NCBI GenBank assembly: GCA_051453625.1
Contig: JBOZIK010000001.1
Coordinates: 247,943,452 to 247,990,256, forward strand
Source of the DNA: Welwitschia mirabilis
Taxonomy: Eukaryota > Gnetophyta > Gnetopsida > Welwitschiales
DNA length: 46,805 bases
Reading direction: 5' to 3'
A model generated the notes under the pieces. It was not told the DNA's origin. It made no database searches and saw nothing but the letters and a program-made list of their open reading frames with translations. A program made the position numbers and the translations under genes. This document shows, piece after piece, positions 34,710-45,721 of this stretch (its first letter is position 1; each line of letters opens with the position of its first letter).

Positions 34710-35163
34710 TGTTAATATGTAAAGCCAAATTTATTGTATTGTTCTTAAAGTTACATTTTACGTTAGCCTCACTTTAATATGTAAAAGAAGATTTTAATTT
34801 AAAAACATCATTGAGGCCATTATATAGAGACGGGATATGTGTCAAGAGTGGTATGATATCCTGTTTAGGGTTTTGGCTTGTATCCCTAATTAGATATAAT
34901 TCTAGACCTATTTGATACTGGTTTGAGAGTTGTTTTACAGATATATAGTTGATAGAATTATCTAAGGCATTCTTTCTTGAAGCCTGTTCTTAACTTAAAT
35001 CCTATTCTTAGCTTGTACTCTTTAAAGAGATAATAGAGCTCTGCATCTCTTTCCCTTGATTTTTTTCCTTCATTAGGGTTTTCCACATAAATCCTTGTTT
35101 TTTCATCTTCTCTTATTCCATCATTTATTCACTTTGCTATTGTGTATGTTTGTAATACACACA
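34710..35163 (+). repeat. Tork-like 3' LTR
   Basis: Direct repeat of 29900-30375. It follows a short polypurine tract (TTAGGAGAA at 34701-34709) and ends with AATACACACA. Confidence 0.9.
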
Positions 35164-36133
35164 AGGTTTTTTGAAGTCGATAATAATAATAGACAAATGT
35201 ATTCTTAAAAGTAGTTATCCCAAGAAATGATGACACCAATAATCTCTACTTTCACAATCACTATATTATTCTTCATACTTTTAGTAGCTTTCTCCTTTGA
35301 AGACAATGCCATTTCCATTAGAAAACATTTGTGTCTTACTCTTAGTGGAGGTTTAAAAAAAAATGTTATGAAACACTTGAGTATGTCCATTTCTTTAAAG
35401 GTTTGTTTCTTCTCTTTGCTTTTCACATAATATATGAGCACACTAATTCACAACCATCAGATTTGTATGTTATATTATTTTTAAGGTAGTAAGCTTCATA
35501 TAGAAGAACTATCCTAAAGGGTATATACATATTATAATTTTGACATTACACACTATTAGCATTTGTGGATCATTCTACAAAAATTCCTAAGTGTTTTTCT
35601 AAATGAAGACGTCTCTATAAAACATTATTATTTCATTGGAATAGTGTATTTAGTAGTACCAAAAAACACCAATACTATATATAGCAAATTTCATGGAGGT
35701 ATTCCCTTCTATTATAAAGGATACTATTTTAGAGCCCCACTCATGAAAAGACACGTAATCCTTATACTAGATGAAAAATGATAATAAATGCATTGTAATT
35801 TAAATATTAGCATCTTTCTCTTTCTTATCATTATCCCAAAACAATTTAATAAAATCAACTAAATTCATGTTTTAGACACTATTATCAATGAAGAACTTGT
35901 AGTATCTCAATTGTCCTTTATAAAGAAGCCATCTTACATTATTATGTGGTATGTAGGGGCCTTGGATGCTACTTAATTATTGCACAAAGACCAAAAAGAA
36001 AGCTTGAAAACCATGAGCCACTTCAACTTGGGTATAGCTATTTCTTAGAAAATATCAATATTTTTTGTGCGAGCTTCTCTTTCTATTATATTTTATATAT
36101 TACACACACAGACACACAGACACACACACGTAC

Positions 36134-36171
<38 letters not shown>

Positions 36172-36377
36172 TTATTACTATTTCATTTATGTATATAACA
36201 TGCTTGCTATTTATACTACTATATTTCATTTACTATATCACTTTAACTTTATTGTCTTATTTTTAATTATTTTTATTTTTATCATGTATTCACCATTTCT
36301 ATCCTTTATGTTTATTCATTTATAACATCAACACATAACTTAAGAAGATTATAGCATCATTGCATGATTGATGTAGT
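35164..36377. other. Unclassified AT-rich DNA
   Basis: A few short open frames occur on both strands (for example 35227-35430 on plus and the overlapping 35205-35441 on minus). They match no family I recognise and overlap each other, so I do not call them genes. No LTR pair was found. Confidence 0.55.
36101..36169. repeat. Compound (AC)n / ACGTACGT / (TA)n microsatellite
   Basis: Runs of ACACAC with GACACACAGA interruptions pass into the palindrome ACACGTACGTGT (36126-36137) and then about 15 TA units. It may form a cruciform or hairpin. Apparent frames through it are repeat translations. Confidence 0.95.
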
Positions 36378-36499
36378 GTTACATTCTCCTCCTTTAAGAC
36401 ATTTTTAGCCCAAAGCCTAAAACCATTTTTCACACTGATAATAACCATTATGAAATTAATTAATTAATTAATATATCTAAACTTGAATATGATACCAAA
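36378..36499 (-). other. Possible short internal region with primer-site and polypurine signals
   Basis: On the minus strand, TTTGGTATCA at 36490-36499 follows a sequence ending GGATTATGACA, as a primer site follows an LTR. About 100 bases further, TTAAAGGAGGAGAATGTAACA (36396-36376) looks like a polypurine tract followed by an LTR start. Together they resemble a very short element interior, as in TRIM-type elements. Only one of the two LTRs is apparent. Confidence 0.35.
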
Positions 36500-39400
36500 T
36501 GTCATAATCCGAACTTGGATTACCATTAAGAAGTAATTTTTTAATTACTTAAATTACATGAATAGCCATCATAGTGGATTAATTAGTTTATAACTAAATA
36601 AATTACCTCTTAGTTACCCATAGGCTTTACCTTAGAAGAATATATGGTGATATCTTATCTAACTAATATTACATACAATTTTAAGATTATTATTTAATTA
36701 CATGATAGATGTTACTCAAATAAAATTCCTAAGATCACAATTAGAAATACACATAAAACTATAAAGAAAGTACTTCATTAGATGTAGCAATAGCTAAATA
36801 ACAATATCTTTGTATCAACATTAGGAGATATTTAGTCAACATGGAGTTCTATATTGCCCCTTATTTCATATGATCGATTAAGATGATTTGTATTAGTGGA
36901 CATGGAATAATCAAGCNNNNNNNNNNNNNNNNNNNNNNNNNNNNNNNNNNNNNNNNNNNNNNNNNNNNNNNNNNNNNNNNNNNNNNNNNNNNNNNNNNNN
37001 NNNNNNNNNNNNNNNNNNNNNNNNNNNNNNNNNNNNNNNNNNNNNNNNNNNNNNNNNNNNNNNNNNNNNNNNNNNNNNNNNNNNNNNNNNNNNNNNNNNN
37101 NNNNNNNNNNNNNNNNNNNNNNNNNNNNNNNNNNNNNNNNNNNNNNNNNNNNNNNNNNNNNNNNNNNNNNNNNNNNNNNNNNNNNNNNNNNNNNNNNNNN
37201 NNNNNNNNNNNNNNNNNNNNNNNNNNNNNNNNNNNNNNNNNNNNNNNNNNNNNNNNNNNNNNNNNNNNNNNNNNNNNNNNNNNNNNNNNNNNNNNNNNNN
37301 NNNNNNNNNNNNNNNNNNNNNNNNNNNNNNNNNNNNNNNNNATGGGGCACTGCAAGGGTAATGTAAGAATGTAATATTTAATAACTCATCACCAAATGCA
37401 ACTCAAAAATGCATTTCTTATGCCATAAGGTATCTCAAAAATGCATTTAATATGCCACAAGAAACACTTAAAAAATGCATTCAAAATGATGCAATGTAAG
37501 CTATATGTGTTCCTGCACATATAATAAAACCTAAAGTGATCACATAATTATCCATTAATAATCTCAATTACCAAGCTTAAGAGATCCCTCATATCTTTCT
37601 AGCATCCTAGTAAGACCCAATAAAAGAGAAAATACATATTTTCCATTATAAAAATCATGTTTCATTTCATCACATGCTTGAGATGTCAATTATATACTTT
37701 GTACATTTAATTCATATGCTTAAACATATAAGGAAACACATTTAAGGATGAATACCTTGAATGCATTAAAGCATACTTAAAGTAATCATGACGATTAAGG
37801 AATTTGCTAAACCTACATCATTGTATAATTATAAAAGGCATAACATAGTTGAAATAAATCACATTTGAAGCAAATATGATTATTAGAAAACACATCCATC
37901 AACATACAAAATTCAATATAAATTCATTCCTAAAAGTAGCTAAGAGTTAAAAAAGCATTTTATTGGAATAAATATAATAATAATATTAAGCTTAATTAAT
38001 ATTCTTTAAGATAGTTCATGAGTTATGTAAACAAGGAAGAAATAAAATTAGGATAAATTATAAGGTGTTTAGCAAAATATGTGATTACTTACCTCTAACA
38101 TGCAACTTTACTTGTGTTACGGTATCCTCTATTTATAATATCCTTAATACTAAATGAAATCTATGATCAATATTATTCATCCATATTTTACTTATTACAA
38201 TGATTAAAATTAATGCTATAGTTTGATGATAATTCCTTGTTTCATTTCCATGTCATGTTCCTAATTAATGAGTGGCTGAGATACAACTACCTTAAGGATG
38301 TACTATAATATGATGTTAGTGGTATCATAATAATAAATATTTAGGGAACTTTTTATTTTAATCTAGTAAAATAATCAAATTTTTAAGCCCTAATATAATA
38401 TTACAAGTTTTAAGCTAAGTTCTTATTTTAGAATCTAAGATTAAGTACTAACTAAAAGAGATGCTAATTCCATGAAATTTATCTTGAATTTGGGAATAAG
38501 AGCTTTGCATTTACTTTTCAAGCTTTTCATAAATATTTCTAACTATATAGAGAATTTTACTATCTAAGCCTTCACTTCAGAAGTGTTTCTAGTACTATCT
38601 AATAAGGTAACCCATCTTCTGATCTTCTTAGCCCTTTGTAAAGTTGTAATATCTTTGATGTTTTAGTGATGTTTTCCTTTTCTTTGTACTTTCTTTATTA
38701 ACTAGATTACTCTCTTTAAATGACAAGTATTTTAGTGAACTAAGAAATGATTTAGACATGTATAAGATCTAGATTTTGCATTAGATAAGTGGTAAATCTT
38801 AAGAATATTATTGGTTAATCTCTTACCATATTTACAATATTGATGCAAAACTAATTTTGAATATTATCATCATGATTATAGGCTTTAGTACTCTATTAGT
38901 TAGCTCCTATAAAAAAACCTCATTTTAATTATGATTGATGTAATTGTGACTATGTCTTCCTACATTTTTAATATGTATATATGTTGCCATAGGAGGTCTT
39001 CTTTTCATCTTATCTTTGTTATGATTTATTATTGACCTTTCATGTTAAATTATCCTTCTAGATGATCTTTTCATAAATATGATATATGATAATATGATCT
39101 TTTCTTGATCAACCATCATAAACTGCTACAATTAATTGTTGATAGATAAGCAGGAAAACTTAGTCATAGTACCCTATTAGAGCTATCTTATCCTAGTTTT
39201 AGCAGCATGATAAAAAAACTAAACATGTAATTCTTTTAGATCTGTAACAATGCTTTGATAATGATAATAGTAAATAGTCATCAAGCTACATGTGAAAACT
39301 AATTTTAGGTGTGCAATGAAACTTGTTTACATGACCTTGCACTTTGCAATTATCATCTTACCCAAGTGATCATATCAAGCGCAAAAGGCTTATATTCTTT

Positions 39401-40456
39401 AATATCACTTAAAAATTAAATTGTTTGCCCATTAATCATTCTTAAGATTCTATTAACTTAGGCATAATATGATAAATCCTAAACCACTAGAGGACCACCT
39501 CTAGCTATCTATGCATAGTTCACTTGCTTTATCTAAAACATAAAATACTACATGTCTTATATTAAGAACTTGACTTATCGTCAGCAATAATAGATATGAA
39601 AAATAGAAATATAAAAAAAAATCTTTTCTATTATTTCAAGAAATCATAGGAAAAATATTAAATGATTCAAATATAATAAATGTACCCATAGAAAGATTGT
39701 TTTATGCATAAGCTATTCTTGAATTAAGGAAAAATAGTGCTTTTTTCCCCTTAATAAAAGGATGAGACCAAGGACTACTAGAGCCCTACACTATGGGAAA
39801 AAGTAGAAATATTATTTTAAAATGATACCAATAATCAATACATATGAATAAAAAAATTAACAACCATAACTCTAATCTTAAACTCTTTGTGAGATAGGCA
39901 ACTAGTGAAACATTGTAGATGTAGTAATCTATAAAAATGGTAAAACGTACTCATAAGAATAGTGGTTAAATTGGTAATGACTTTAACATTATAAGTTTGT
40001 AATAATTATTGATATTTTATGCACATTTATAGATGAAATATCCTTTTTTTCATGTCATATTGAAACTAGACACTTTCTTGTCATTGATCCTTTAATTACA
40101 TCCAACGTTTACCTGAGAAACTAAAAGAAAATATCATTTCATAGTATATGTCTCTAATTTTCAAATAATGACTTTCTAGAGTAGCATTGTTCCATGGTAT
40201 TAATGTTAAGACCTTTAAGCATAAGCATACATTCAAAATACTCCTTTAAGTGTGTGTCACCTATACACTTAATGATTTCTGCATAGAATGCAATACTGTC
40301 TATACTTTAGTAGATCACTAAAAAATGGGAATGTGTATCTAGCACTTATCCCTTATAGCATCACTACCATCATGTAACTTGAGGAATATACCAATTTCAT
40401 AAATGTTTTATTTTCATCGATATTCCTTAGTGTTAGGCCTCCAACCATTATAATAT
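36500..40456. repeat. Long non-coding repeat, copy 2
   Basis: Same orientation as copy 1 (12045-15486 plus 28926-29046). The left edge reads TGTCATAATCCGAACTTGGATTAC and the right edge runs into the start of chromovirus B gag. Internal gap 36917-37341. No coding content. It is likely an LTR of about 3.9 kb. If it is read on plus, TTAGTGTTAGGCCTCCAACC at 40427-40446 is a primer-site-like sequence before gag. If it is read on minus, TTTGGTATCA at 36490-36499 plays that part. Confidence 0.78.
36917..37341. other. Assembly gap (425 N) in long repeat copy 2
   Basis: A run of N. By comparison with copy 1 (about 12430-12510), the matching sequence there is shorter than the gap, so the gap length may be too large or may cover an insertion. 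Confidence 0.97.
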
Positions 40457-41960
40457 GGAAGGACATGATCATGGCAATAATGTCCTAGAGAATACTAGAA
40501 TGAAAGAGGTTTTGGAAATGCTACAACAAATTTTACACAAGTGGAGGATATAGAGCCTATGAAAAAAAAATATAGATAGAACAAGAAGAAAGAAATAAGA
40601 AAGAACATGATGCCTTTAGTCCTAAGACATCTTATGAAGAAATTAATAACCAAAGAAAATAAATTATTCTTTGAATACTTTCTTATAGAGGAAAAAAGAC
40701 ATCATTTAACATTTCTAGCTTTGATGGATTCTTAGATCCTAATGCATTAATTAATTGGGTTAAATCCATGTAGAAATATTTTGGCCTTGAAGAGATTAAG
40801 AAATAAGAAAAGTTAAAACAAAAGCAAAAAAAGTAAAGGAATTAACATCTAGTTGGTGGTATTACATTTAACTAGAATAAAAGAGGAAAGGAAAGCAAAA
40901 AATCCATTATGGAATAAGATGATAAGTACACTCAAAAAAATTTTTACCAACAAACTATCATTATAAGCTTCACTAAAGATTATAGCATCTTTGATAAGGA
41001 GATAAAACTATGCACCAATATGCTAAAGAATTTTCTCAAGATTTTGATCTAAAGAGGTAAAAGTACAAATATAAAAGAACAAATTTTAAGATTTACTAGA
41101 TTTTTATAATTATCAATACAAGATTAAATTACTATAAATAATCTAACTTCTAGAAAAGAATTTTTTCAATTTGATATTCATGTAGAGGAAAAATTAAAAA
41201 GAAAACTTCAAAGGATAGAGAATCAAAGGGAATGAAGTTCTTGAGAAGGAAGTGATTTCTTCCATTATCAAAGTAATACTCAAGATGAGAATTCCATCTA
41301 TTAAAATGGAGGAGAACAAAGATGTCATTTTGAATATAATAGAAAGGAAGAACATGAAGGAATGTATGATAAAGAAGAACAATTCAATGGATTTCCTAGA
41401 AGGTTTTGTAATATTAGTTCAAATGTAATGAAGCTAGACATGTGACATCAATGTATCCAATTATGAACAATGAAGGAAGAAGCCAATATGTAACATCCAA
41501 TTAGTCAAATATTGAAACCAATAAAGTTGACTAAAGAAACAAACCATTAAAGATGAAAAGAAAAGATGGAATAAATATGATGTTTAATAGAGACATGTTA
41601 CAAAATGAAGTAGAGTCAAGAAAGAGAAGATGCTTATTGAAGTTTTATTTAAATAGCAGAGGGAGAAGAGCTTTGACAGTGGTTAATAATGATAGTAGTG
41701 ATAATCTAGTCTCTCTTAAAAAAATAAACAAATTGGAACTCTAAATATGCCCTCATCCAAATCCTTATGGAGTAAAATGAATTAATCATTCTATAAGTAG
41801 AAGGATTAATGGACAATATGGGGTGAGTTTTAAATTGGTCCATTAGAAGATTTAATTTGATGTGATGTTATTCCCATTAATGTCTATCATTTATTATTGG
41901 AAAAGCCTTGGTAGTTTGATAGAAAAGTAATCATTATTTCTCAAAGTAATAGTGTGTTAG
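40455..41960 (+). pseudogene. Chromovirus B gag and protease
   Basis: Starts MEGHDHGNNVLENTRMKEVL at 40455. The open reading lasts about 80 bases. At about 40700-40800 FNISSFDGFLDPNALINWVKSM and KYFGLEEIKK give the start of the plant gag domain. A second open stretch at 41553-41744 covers the end of gag and the beginning of protease: DSSDNLVSLKKINKLEL, then PHPNPYGVK near 41750-41775, then FDVMLFPLMSII near 41860-41890. The protease active site would lie near 41690, where DSS stands for the usual D-S/T-G, so the glycine is absent. Confidence 0.78.
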
Positions 41961-42239
41961 TGGAAAAAGATGGATTATAGTTGTAAATTATTAGTAATAT
42001 AGAAGAAGAAAAAAAATAAAGATGGAAGGTAATTTCATTATGTTGTTTATTAAGTAGAGCTAAAGCTTTACAAGAATTCAAGAAAAATAAAGATGATTTT
42101 TCACCAGTAATAAAAGCAAGTGATGAAAAGGAACAAATTATAATGCTAGAATTTTATCCTCTATTAAAAAAATTTTTAAGCATAATACAACAAGACATGT
42201 CATGAGGACTCCTTTTAAAGAGAAGCACTAATAATTATC

Positions 42240-43520
42240 TTTACTTTGTTCATAGTGAATCCATCCCTAAAAAACATGCTTATCAGATAAACCCAAATGA
42301 ACATGCAAAGCTAGGAAGACAAGTTGATGAATTACTAAAGAAAGGAACAATGCAATAAGTTCTAAGTCCATGTATAGTTATCGTAGTATTAACACCTAAG
42401 AAATATTTAAAATAAATGTGCATGTGTATAGATGCTTAGACTATTAATCAAATTATTATTAGGTATAAATTTATAATGCTAAGAAAGAATGATCTAATAA
42501 ACAATCTTATAGGATTACAATGTTTTAATAAGTTAGATCTTAAGAGTGGGTATCACCAGATCAAACTTCGTGAGAAAGATGAATGGAAGATTATCTTTCA
42601 TACAATAGATGATTTTTATAAATGGTTAGTAATGTGATTCAAAATTAATAATGTTATTAGTACATTTATGAGGTTAATGATAGAATCTTTAAAGCCTTAT
42701 CTAAATAGATTTATTATCATATTTCTTAGTGATATTTTGGTTTATACGTGCAATAAGGAGGAGTATTTGGAGATATTAAGATTGGTTTTATAAAGATTAT
42801 GAAATGAGAAACTAATTTCATATGTAAAGAAATATAAATTTATGTAAAAAAAAACTTGTTTATTTAGGTTTTATGATTTCAAAATATGGACTTAAAATGG
42901 AGTAAGAAAAAGTGCAAGTAACTCTCTAATGGCCAATAACAAGATGTGATTATGAAGTTAGATCTCTTATGGACGAACTAGTTTTTTTAGAAATTTTATT
43001 TATAATTTTAATAAAATTATAGCTCCAATGCTAAACATAGTCAAAGGATTAAATATTCAACATTTTGTATGAATAGAAGTAATAGAAAAATGCTTCTAGC
43101 AACTCAAAAAATGTCATTACAAGGAAGTAGTATTAGCTCTACTTGATTTTAATAAAATTTTTAGGTAGAATGTGATGCCATGGAAAAGAAATTAAAGGAG
43201 TTATAATCCCAAAAGGTAAGTCCATAACCTTCTATAGTGAAAAGTTAAATCAAAATCACAAAAAGTATAGCACATATGAAAATGATTTTTGCATGATATT
43301 GAGAGCATTACAATGTTGAAAACATTGTTTGTTATCAAAAGAATTTGCATTATTCATAGATCTTAAGAAATTATAATATTTATAGTGATTACTAAAGTTG
43401 AGTAATAAGTATGTTAAGTGGATAAAGAATTCTAGGAGTATCAATGTTTAATTAAGAATAAGATCAGAGTCCAAAATACGGTGGTAGATGCATCAAGTGA
43501 AATAACTTATGTAAGTTAAA
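42240..43520 (+). pseudogene. Chromovirus B reverse transcriptase and RNase H
   Basis: A long readable stretch at about 42275-42345 gives QINPNEHAKLGRQVDELLKK, then LSPCIVIVVLTPKK near 42362-42405. At 42525-42610 it reads FNKLDLKSGYHQIKLREKDE, and at about 42655-42700 STFMRLMIESLKPYLN. The catalytic site reads FLSDILVY at 42722-42745: the first aspartate is replaced by serine (AGT). RNase H shows VECDAMEKK at about 43168-43195, with the aspartate kept, then EKLNQNHKKYSTYENDFCMI at about 43238-43300, with a stop after ALQC. The serine change would stop DNA synthesis even if the frame were open. Confidence 0.9.
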
Positions 43521-43539
43521 TGTATGGATGACAAGATAT

Positions 43540-44560
43540 AGATTTGTCACTTGGAAGGTGAAATTATAAGGCTAATAAAGATTTTGCAAAAACCTAAAAG
43601 ATAGTCATCAAAAATTCATCAAGAATCTTTTAGGAAAAAAGGTACATTCTTATATCATGAACATCAACTTTGTATTCCAAGAGATGAGAAATGATAAAAA
43701 TTAATTACAAAGATTCACCTGGAGGATTTTTTGGACATTTTGAAAGGGATAAAAGCTATGGAAAGATGCATAAGTATTTTTATTATCCTAGCTTATGTAA
43801 AGATAAGGAAAATTTTATGAAGTCTTATAACATATACTAACATGCGAAGGGTGTTTGAAGTAGTGCTAGTTTATATATTTCATTACCTATTCCAAAAAGA
43901 TCTTTAGAAGAGTTAATTATATATTTTGTAATTGGTTTTACTAAAAATACATAAGGACATTACTGTGTTTTCATTGTAGTTGATTTTTTTACAAAGGTGG
44001 ATTAATTTATTTCTTATAGACAATCATGTGATGCATCTTATATTATAAAATTGTTCTTCAAGGAAATTATTAAATTGCATGAAGTACCTCATACTATTAT
44101 ATTTATAGAGATATTAAATTTGTGTATATTTTTTAGAGAAGTTGATGAAATTTTTTGGGAGAAAATCTTAATTTTACTTGCATATAGCACCTATAGATGG
44201 ATGGGCAAACTCAAGTAATAAATAAGAGCTTAGGAAGCTTTCTATGATGTTTATGCATAGACAATTCAAAATCTTGGGAAGAGAATCTTCTATAAACTGA
44301 ATTTTCTTACAATAGATTAGTAATAGAATTATTGGAAGAACTTATTTTGAAGTGGTTTATGAATTACACCAACATATTCTACTCAAAAACTAATCCATAG
44401 TAAATAATAAACATGAAGTTGAATCTTTTTAGAAAGATAAAATTTTTAATTTGGAAAATGATAAAAGAATTCAATAACACATATAAAGAATATATAGATA
44501 AGTAATAGAAGAATGTGGTATTTAATCAAGATAACATGTATTTATGAGAATTTATTTTTC
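43540..44560 (+). pseudogene. Chromovirus B integrase and C-terminal remnant
   Basis: The zinc-binding part is almost lost. The core shows SLPIPKRSLEEL at about 43880-43915, FIVVDFFTKVD at about 43968-44003, QSCDASYIIKLFFKEIIKLH at about 44022-44080, and EVPHTII at about 44081-44101. Further on, YRWMGKLK near 44190-44215 stands for the usual HPQTDGQTE-type segment. The C-terminal remnant ends near 44560. This enzyme would join element DNA to host DNA. It is dead by stops and missing residues. Confidence 0.8.
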
Positions 44561-45645
44561 TATTCTAAATAAGGGATTAGTTCTAACATCACTCAATAAT
44601 AGATGGATTGGTTGATTTGATGGTGGTTTGATTAAGTTTAAGCTTGATTTGATGATTTAATATTTTTTGACTAAGCTTAACTAGGCTTAAATATCTTTGA
44701 ATAACCTTGATTAAGTTTGTTTAACTTTCTTAACCTAGTTAAACTATGATTAATGATGATTAACTGAGATTGATTAGCTCTGACTAAATCTAACTCACTT
44801 GGTTTTGATATGATTTGTTTAAGTTTTACTCAATTTAACTCTTTTAATAAATTTAACTTAGTTTAACTAGGTTTAAATGTTGTAATATTATTAAGAAATT
44901 TAACTTAATTCCCTCTTCCTAGCATCAAACTATTTCAACTAAATTTTCCAACATCACAATGTTAACTTTGTATTAGTTTTTGATTTTGTTAAACAAGGTT
45001 TTATCTAATATATTAATAAAACTTTTTAAAATTTAAATTTTTATAGCTAAATGAAATCCTAATATTTAAAAGATATATAATATTTATGTTTTAATGAAAT
45101 TAAAGATTGATTAATGCCATATTTCAAAACTTTAAAGATTTTAAATGAGGATAAATGTGGTTTAGAAACAAAATCAAGGAACTAGACTAGATGGATGATA
45201 TCATTAGTTGATAAAATATTAATGAATTTTTCTAGTTAATAACTAATCAATATTATGTCTCAAATGTCATATTTCAATCTTCTTAAGGCAAGTTCTTAAT
45301 TTTATTAGTAAAATAATTTTAATTTATGAATTGAAAAAAGGAAAAAAATCTTTTACCTTGAAATAATAATAAACCTAACTATTACATTAATCTTCCTAGA
45401 TACAAATAATACATTCTTCAATTTAATGTTTTGGTATGAGAGTATATAAAAAATCATAAAAAGTGGTAGAATGTAAAACAAATGTCTTTAAAATGAATGA
45501 ATAAACTAGAAAACTTTATTTTTATTTTGATAATGCTATTATTTTAGAGCTGCTAATCATATTTTCTTTTGACATTCGAAATTCTCTTGTTTTATTCTAT
45601 TACAACTTTGTTTCCATTTTTGATGTGTTGTTCTGTTACTTTTGA
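44561..45645. other. AT-rich DNA with a TTAAC/GATTAA-rich stretch
   Basis: 44600-44890 is dense in words such as TTAACTAGG, AACCTAGTTAAAC, TTGATTAAG and GATTAA, in both senses, which suggests a decayed minisatellite. 44890-45645 shows nothing recognisable. Confidence 0.5.
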
Positions 45646-45650
45646 TGACT

Positions 45651-45651
45651 A

Positions 45652-45710
<59 letters not shown>
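45651..45710. repeat. Compound (CT)n-(TA)n microsatellite
   Basis: About 12 CT units (to about 45677) pass directly into about 16 TA units. A minus-strand frame with alternating Ile-Tyr and Glu-Arg crosses it and is a repeat translation. Confidence 0.96.
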
Positions 45711-45716
<6 letters not shown>

Positions 45717-45721
45717 TTAGA

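Larger units (their letters stand above)
29900..35163 (+). mobile_element. Tork-like Ty1/copia element with both LTRs
   Basis: Plus-strand element with LTRs 29900-30375 and 34710-35163, a primer site at 30531-30542, a decayed but complete gag-PR-INT-RT-RH order, and a short polypurine tract just before the 3' LTR. The RNase H and RT wording suits the Tork branch of plant copia elements, which is inference. Total length about 5.3 kb is normal. A GC-rich block of about 155 bases sits between LTR and primer site, where normally there is almost no spacer. Confidence 0.9.
40455..44560 (+). mobile_element. Chromovirus-like Ty3/gypsy element B, coding region
   Basis: Plus-strand gag, protease, RT, RNase H and integrase in Ty3/gypsy order, with a C-terminal remnant (VVFNQDNMYL) at about 44515-44545, beyond which recognisable sequence stops. 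It differs from A in gag and in its 5' flank, so it belongs to another family. No 3' LTR homologous to 36500-40456 was found before the Athila-like LTR at 45722, so its end has been lost or deleted. Stops are frequent. Confidence 0.87.

Noticed and set aside
35205-35441. Overlapping plus and minus frames of 67 and 78 residues
   Set aside because: No family resemblance, they overlap each other on opposite strands, and they lie in AT-rich DNA between elements. Chance open frames are more likely.
36241-36325. Hydrophobic frame as a membrane protein
   Set aside because: The Ile-Phe-Tyr-rich reading comes from AT-rich DNA and the adjoining TA microsatellite; it has no start context or family match.
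36832-37374. Frames of about 165 residues on both strands
   Set aside because: Nearly all of each is the 425 N gap inside a non-coding repeat.
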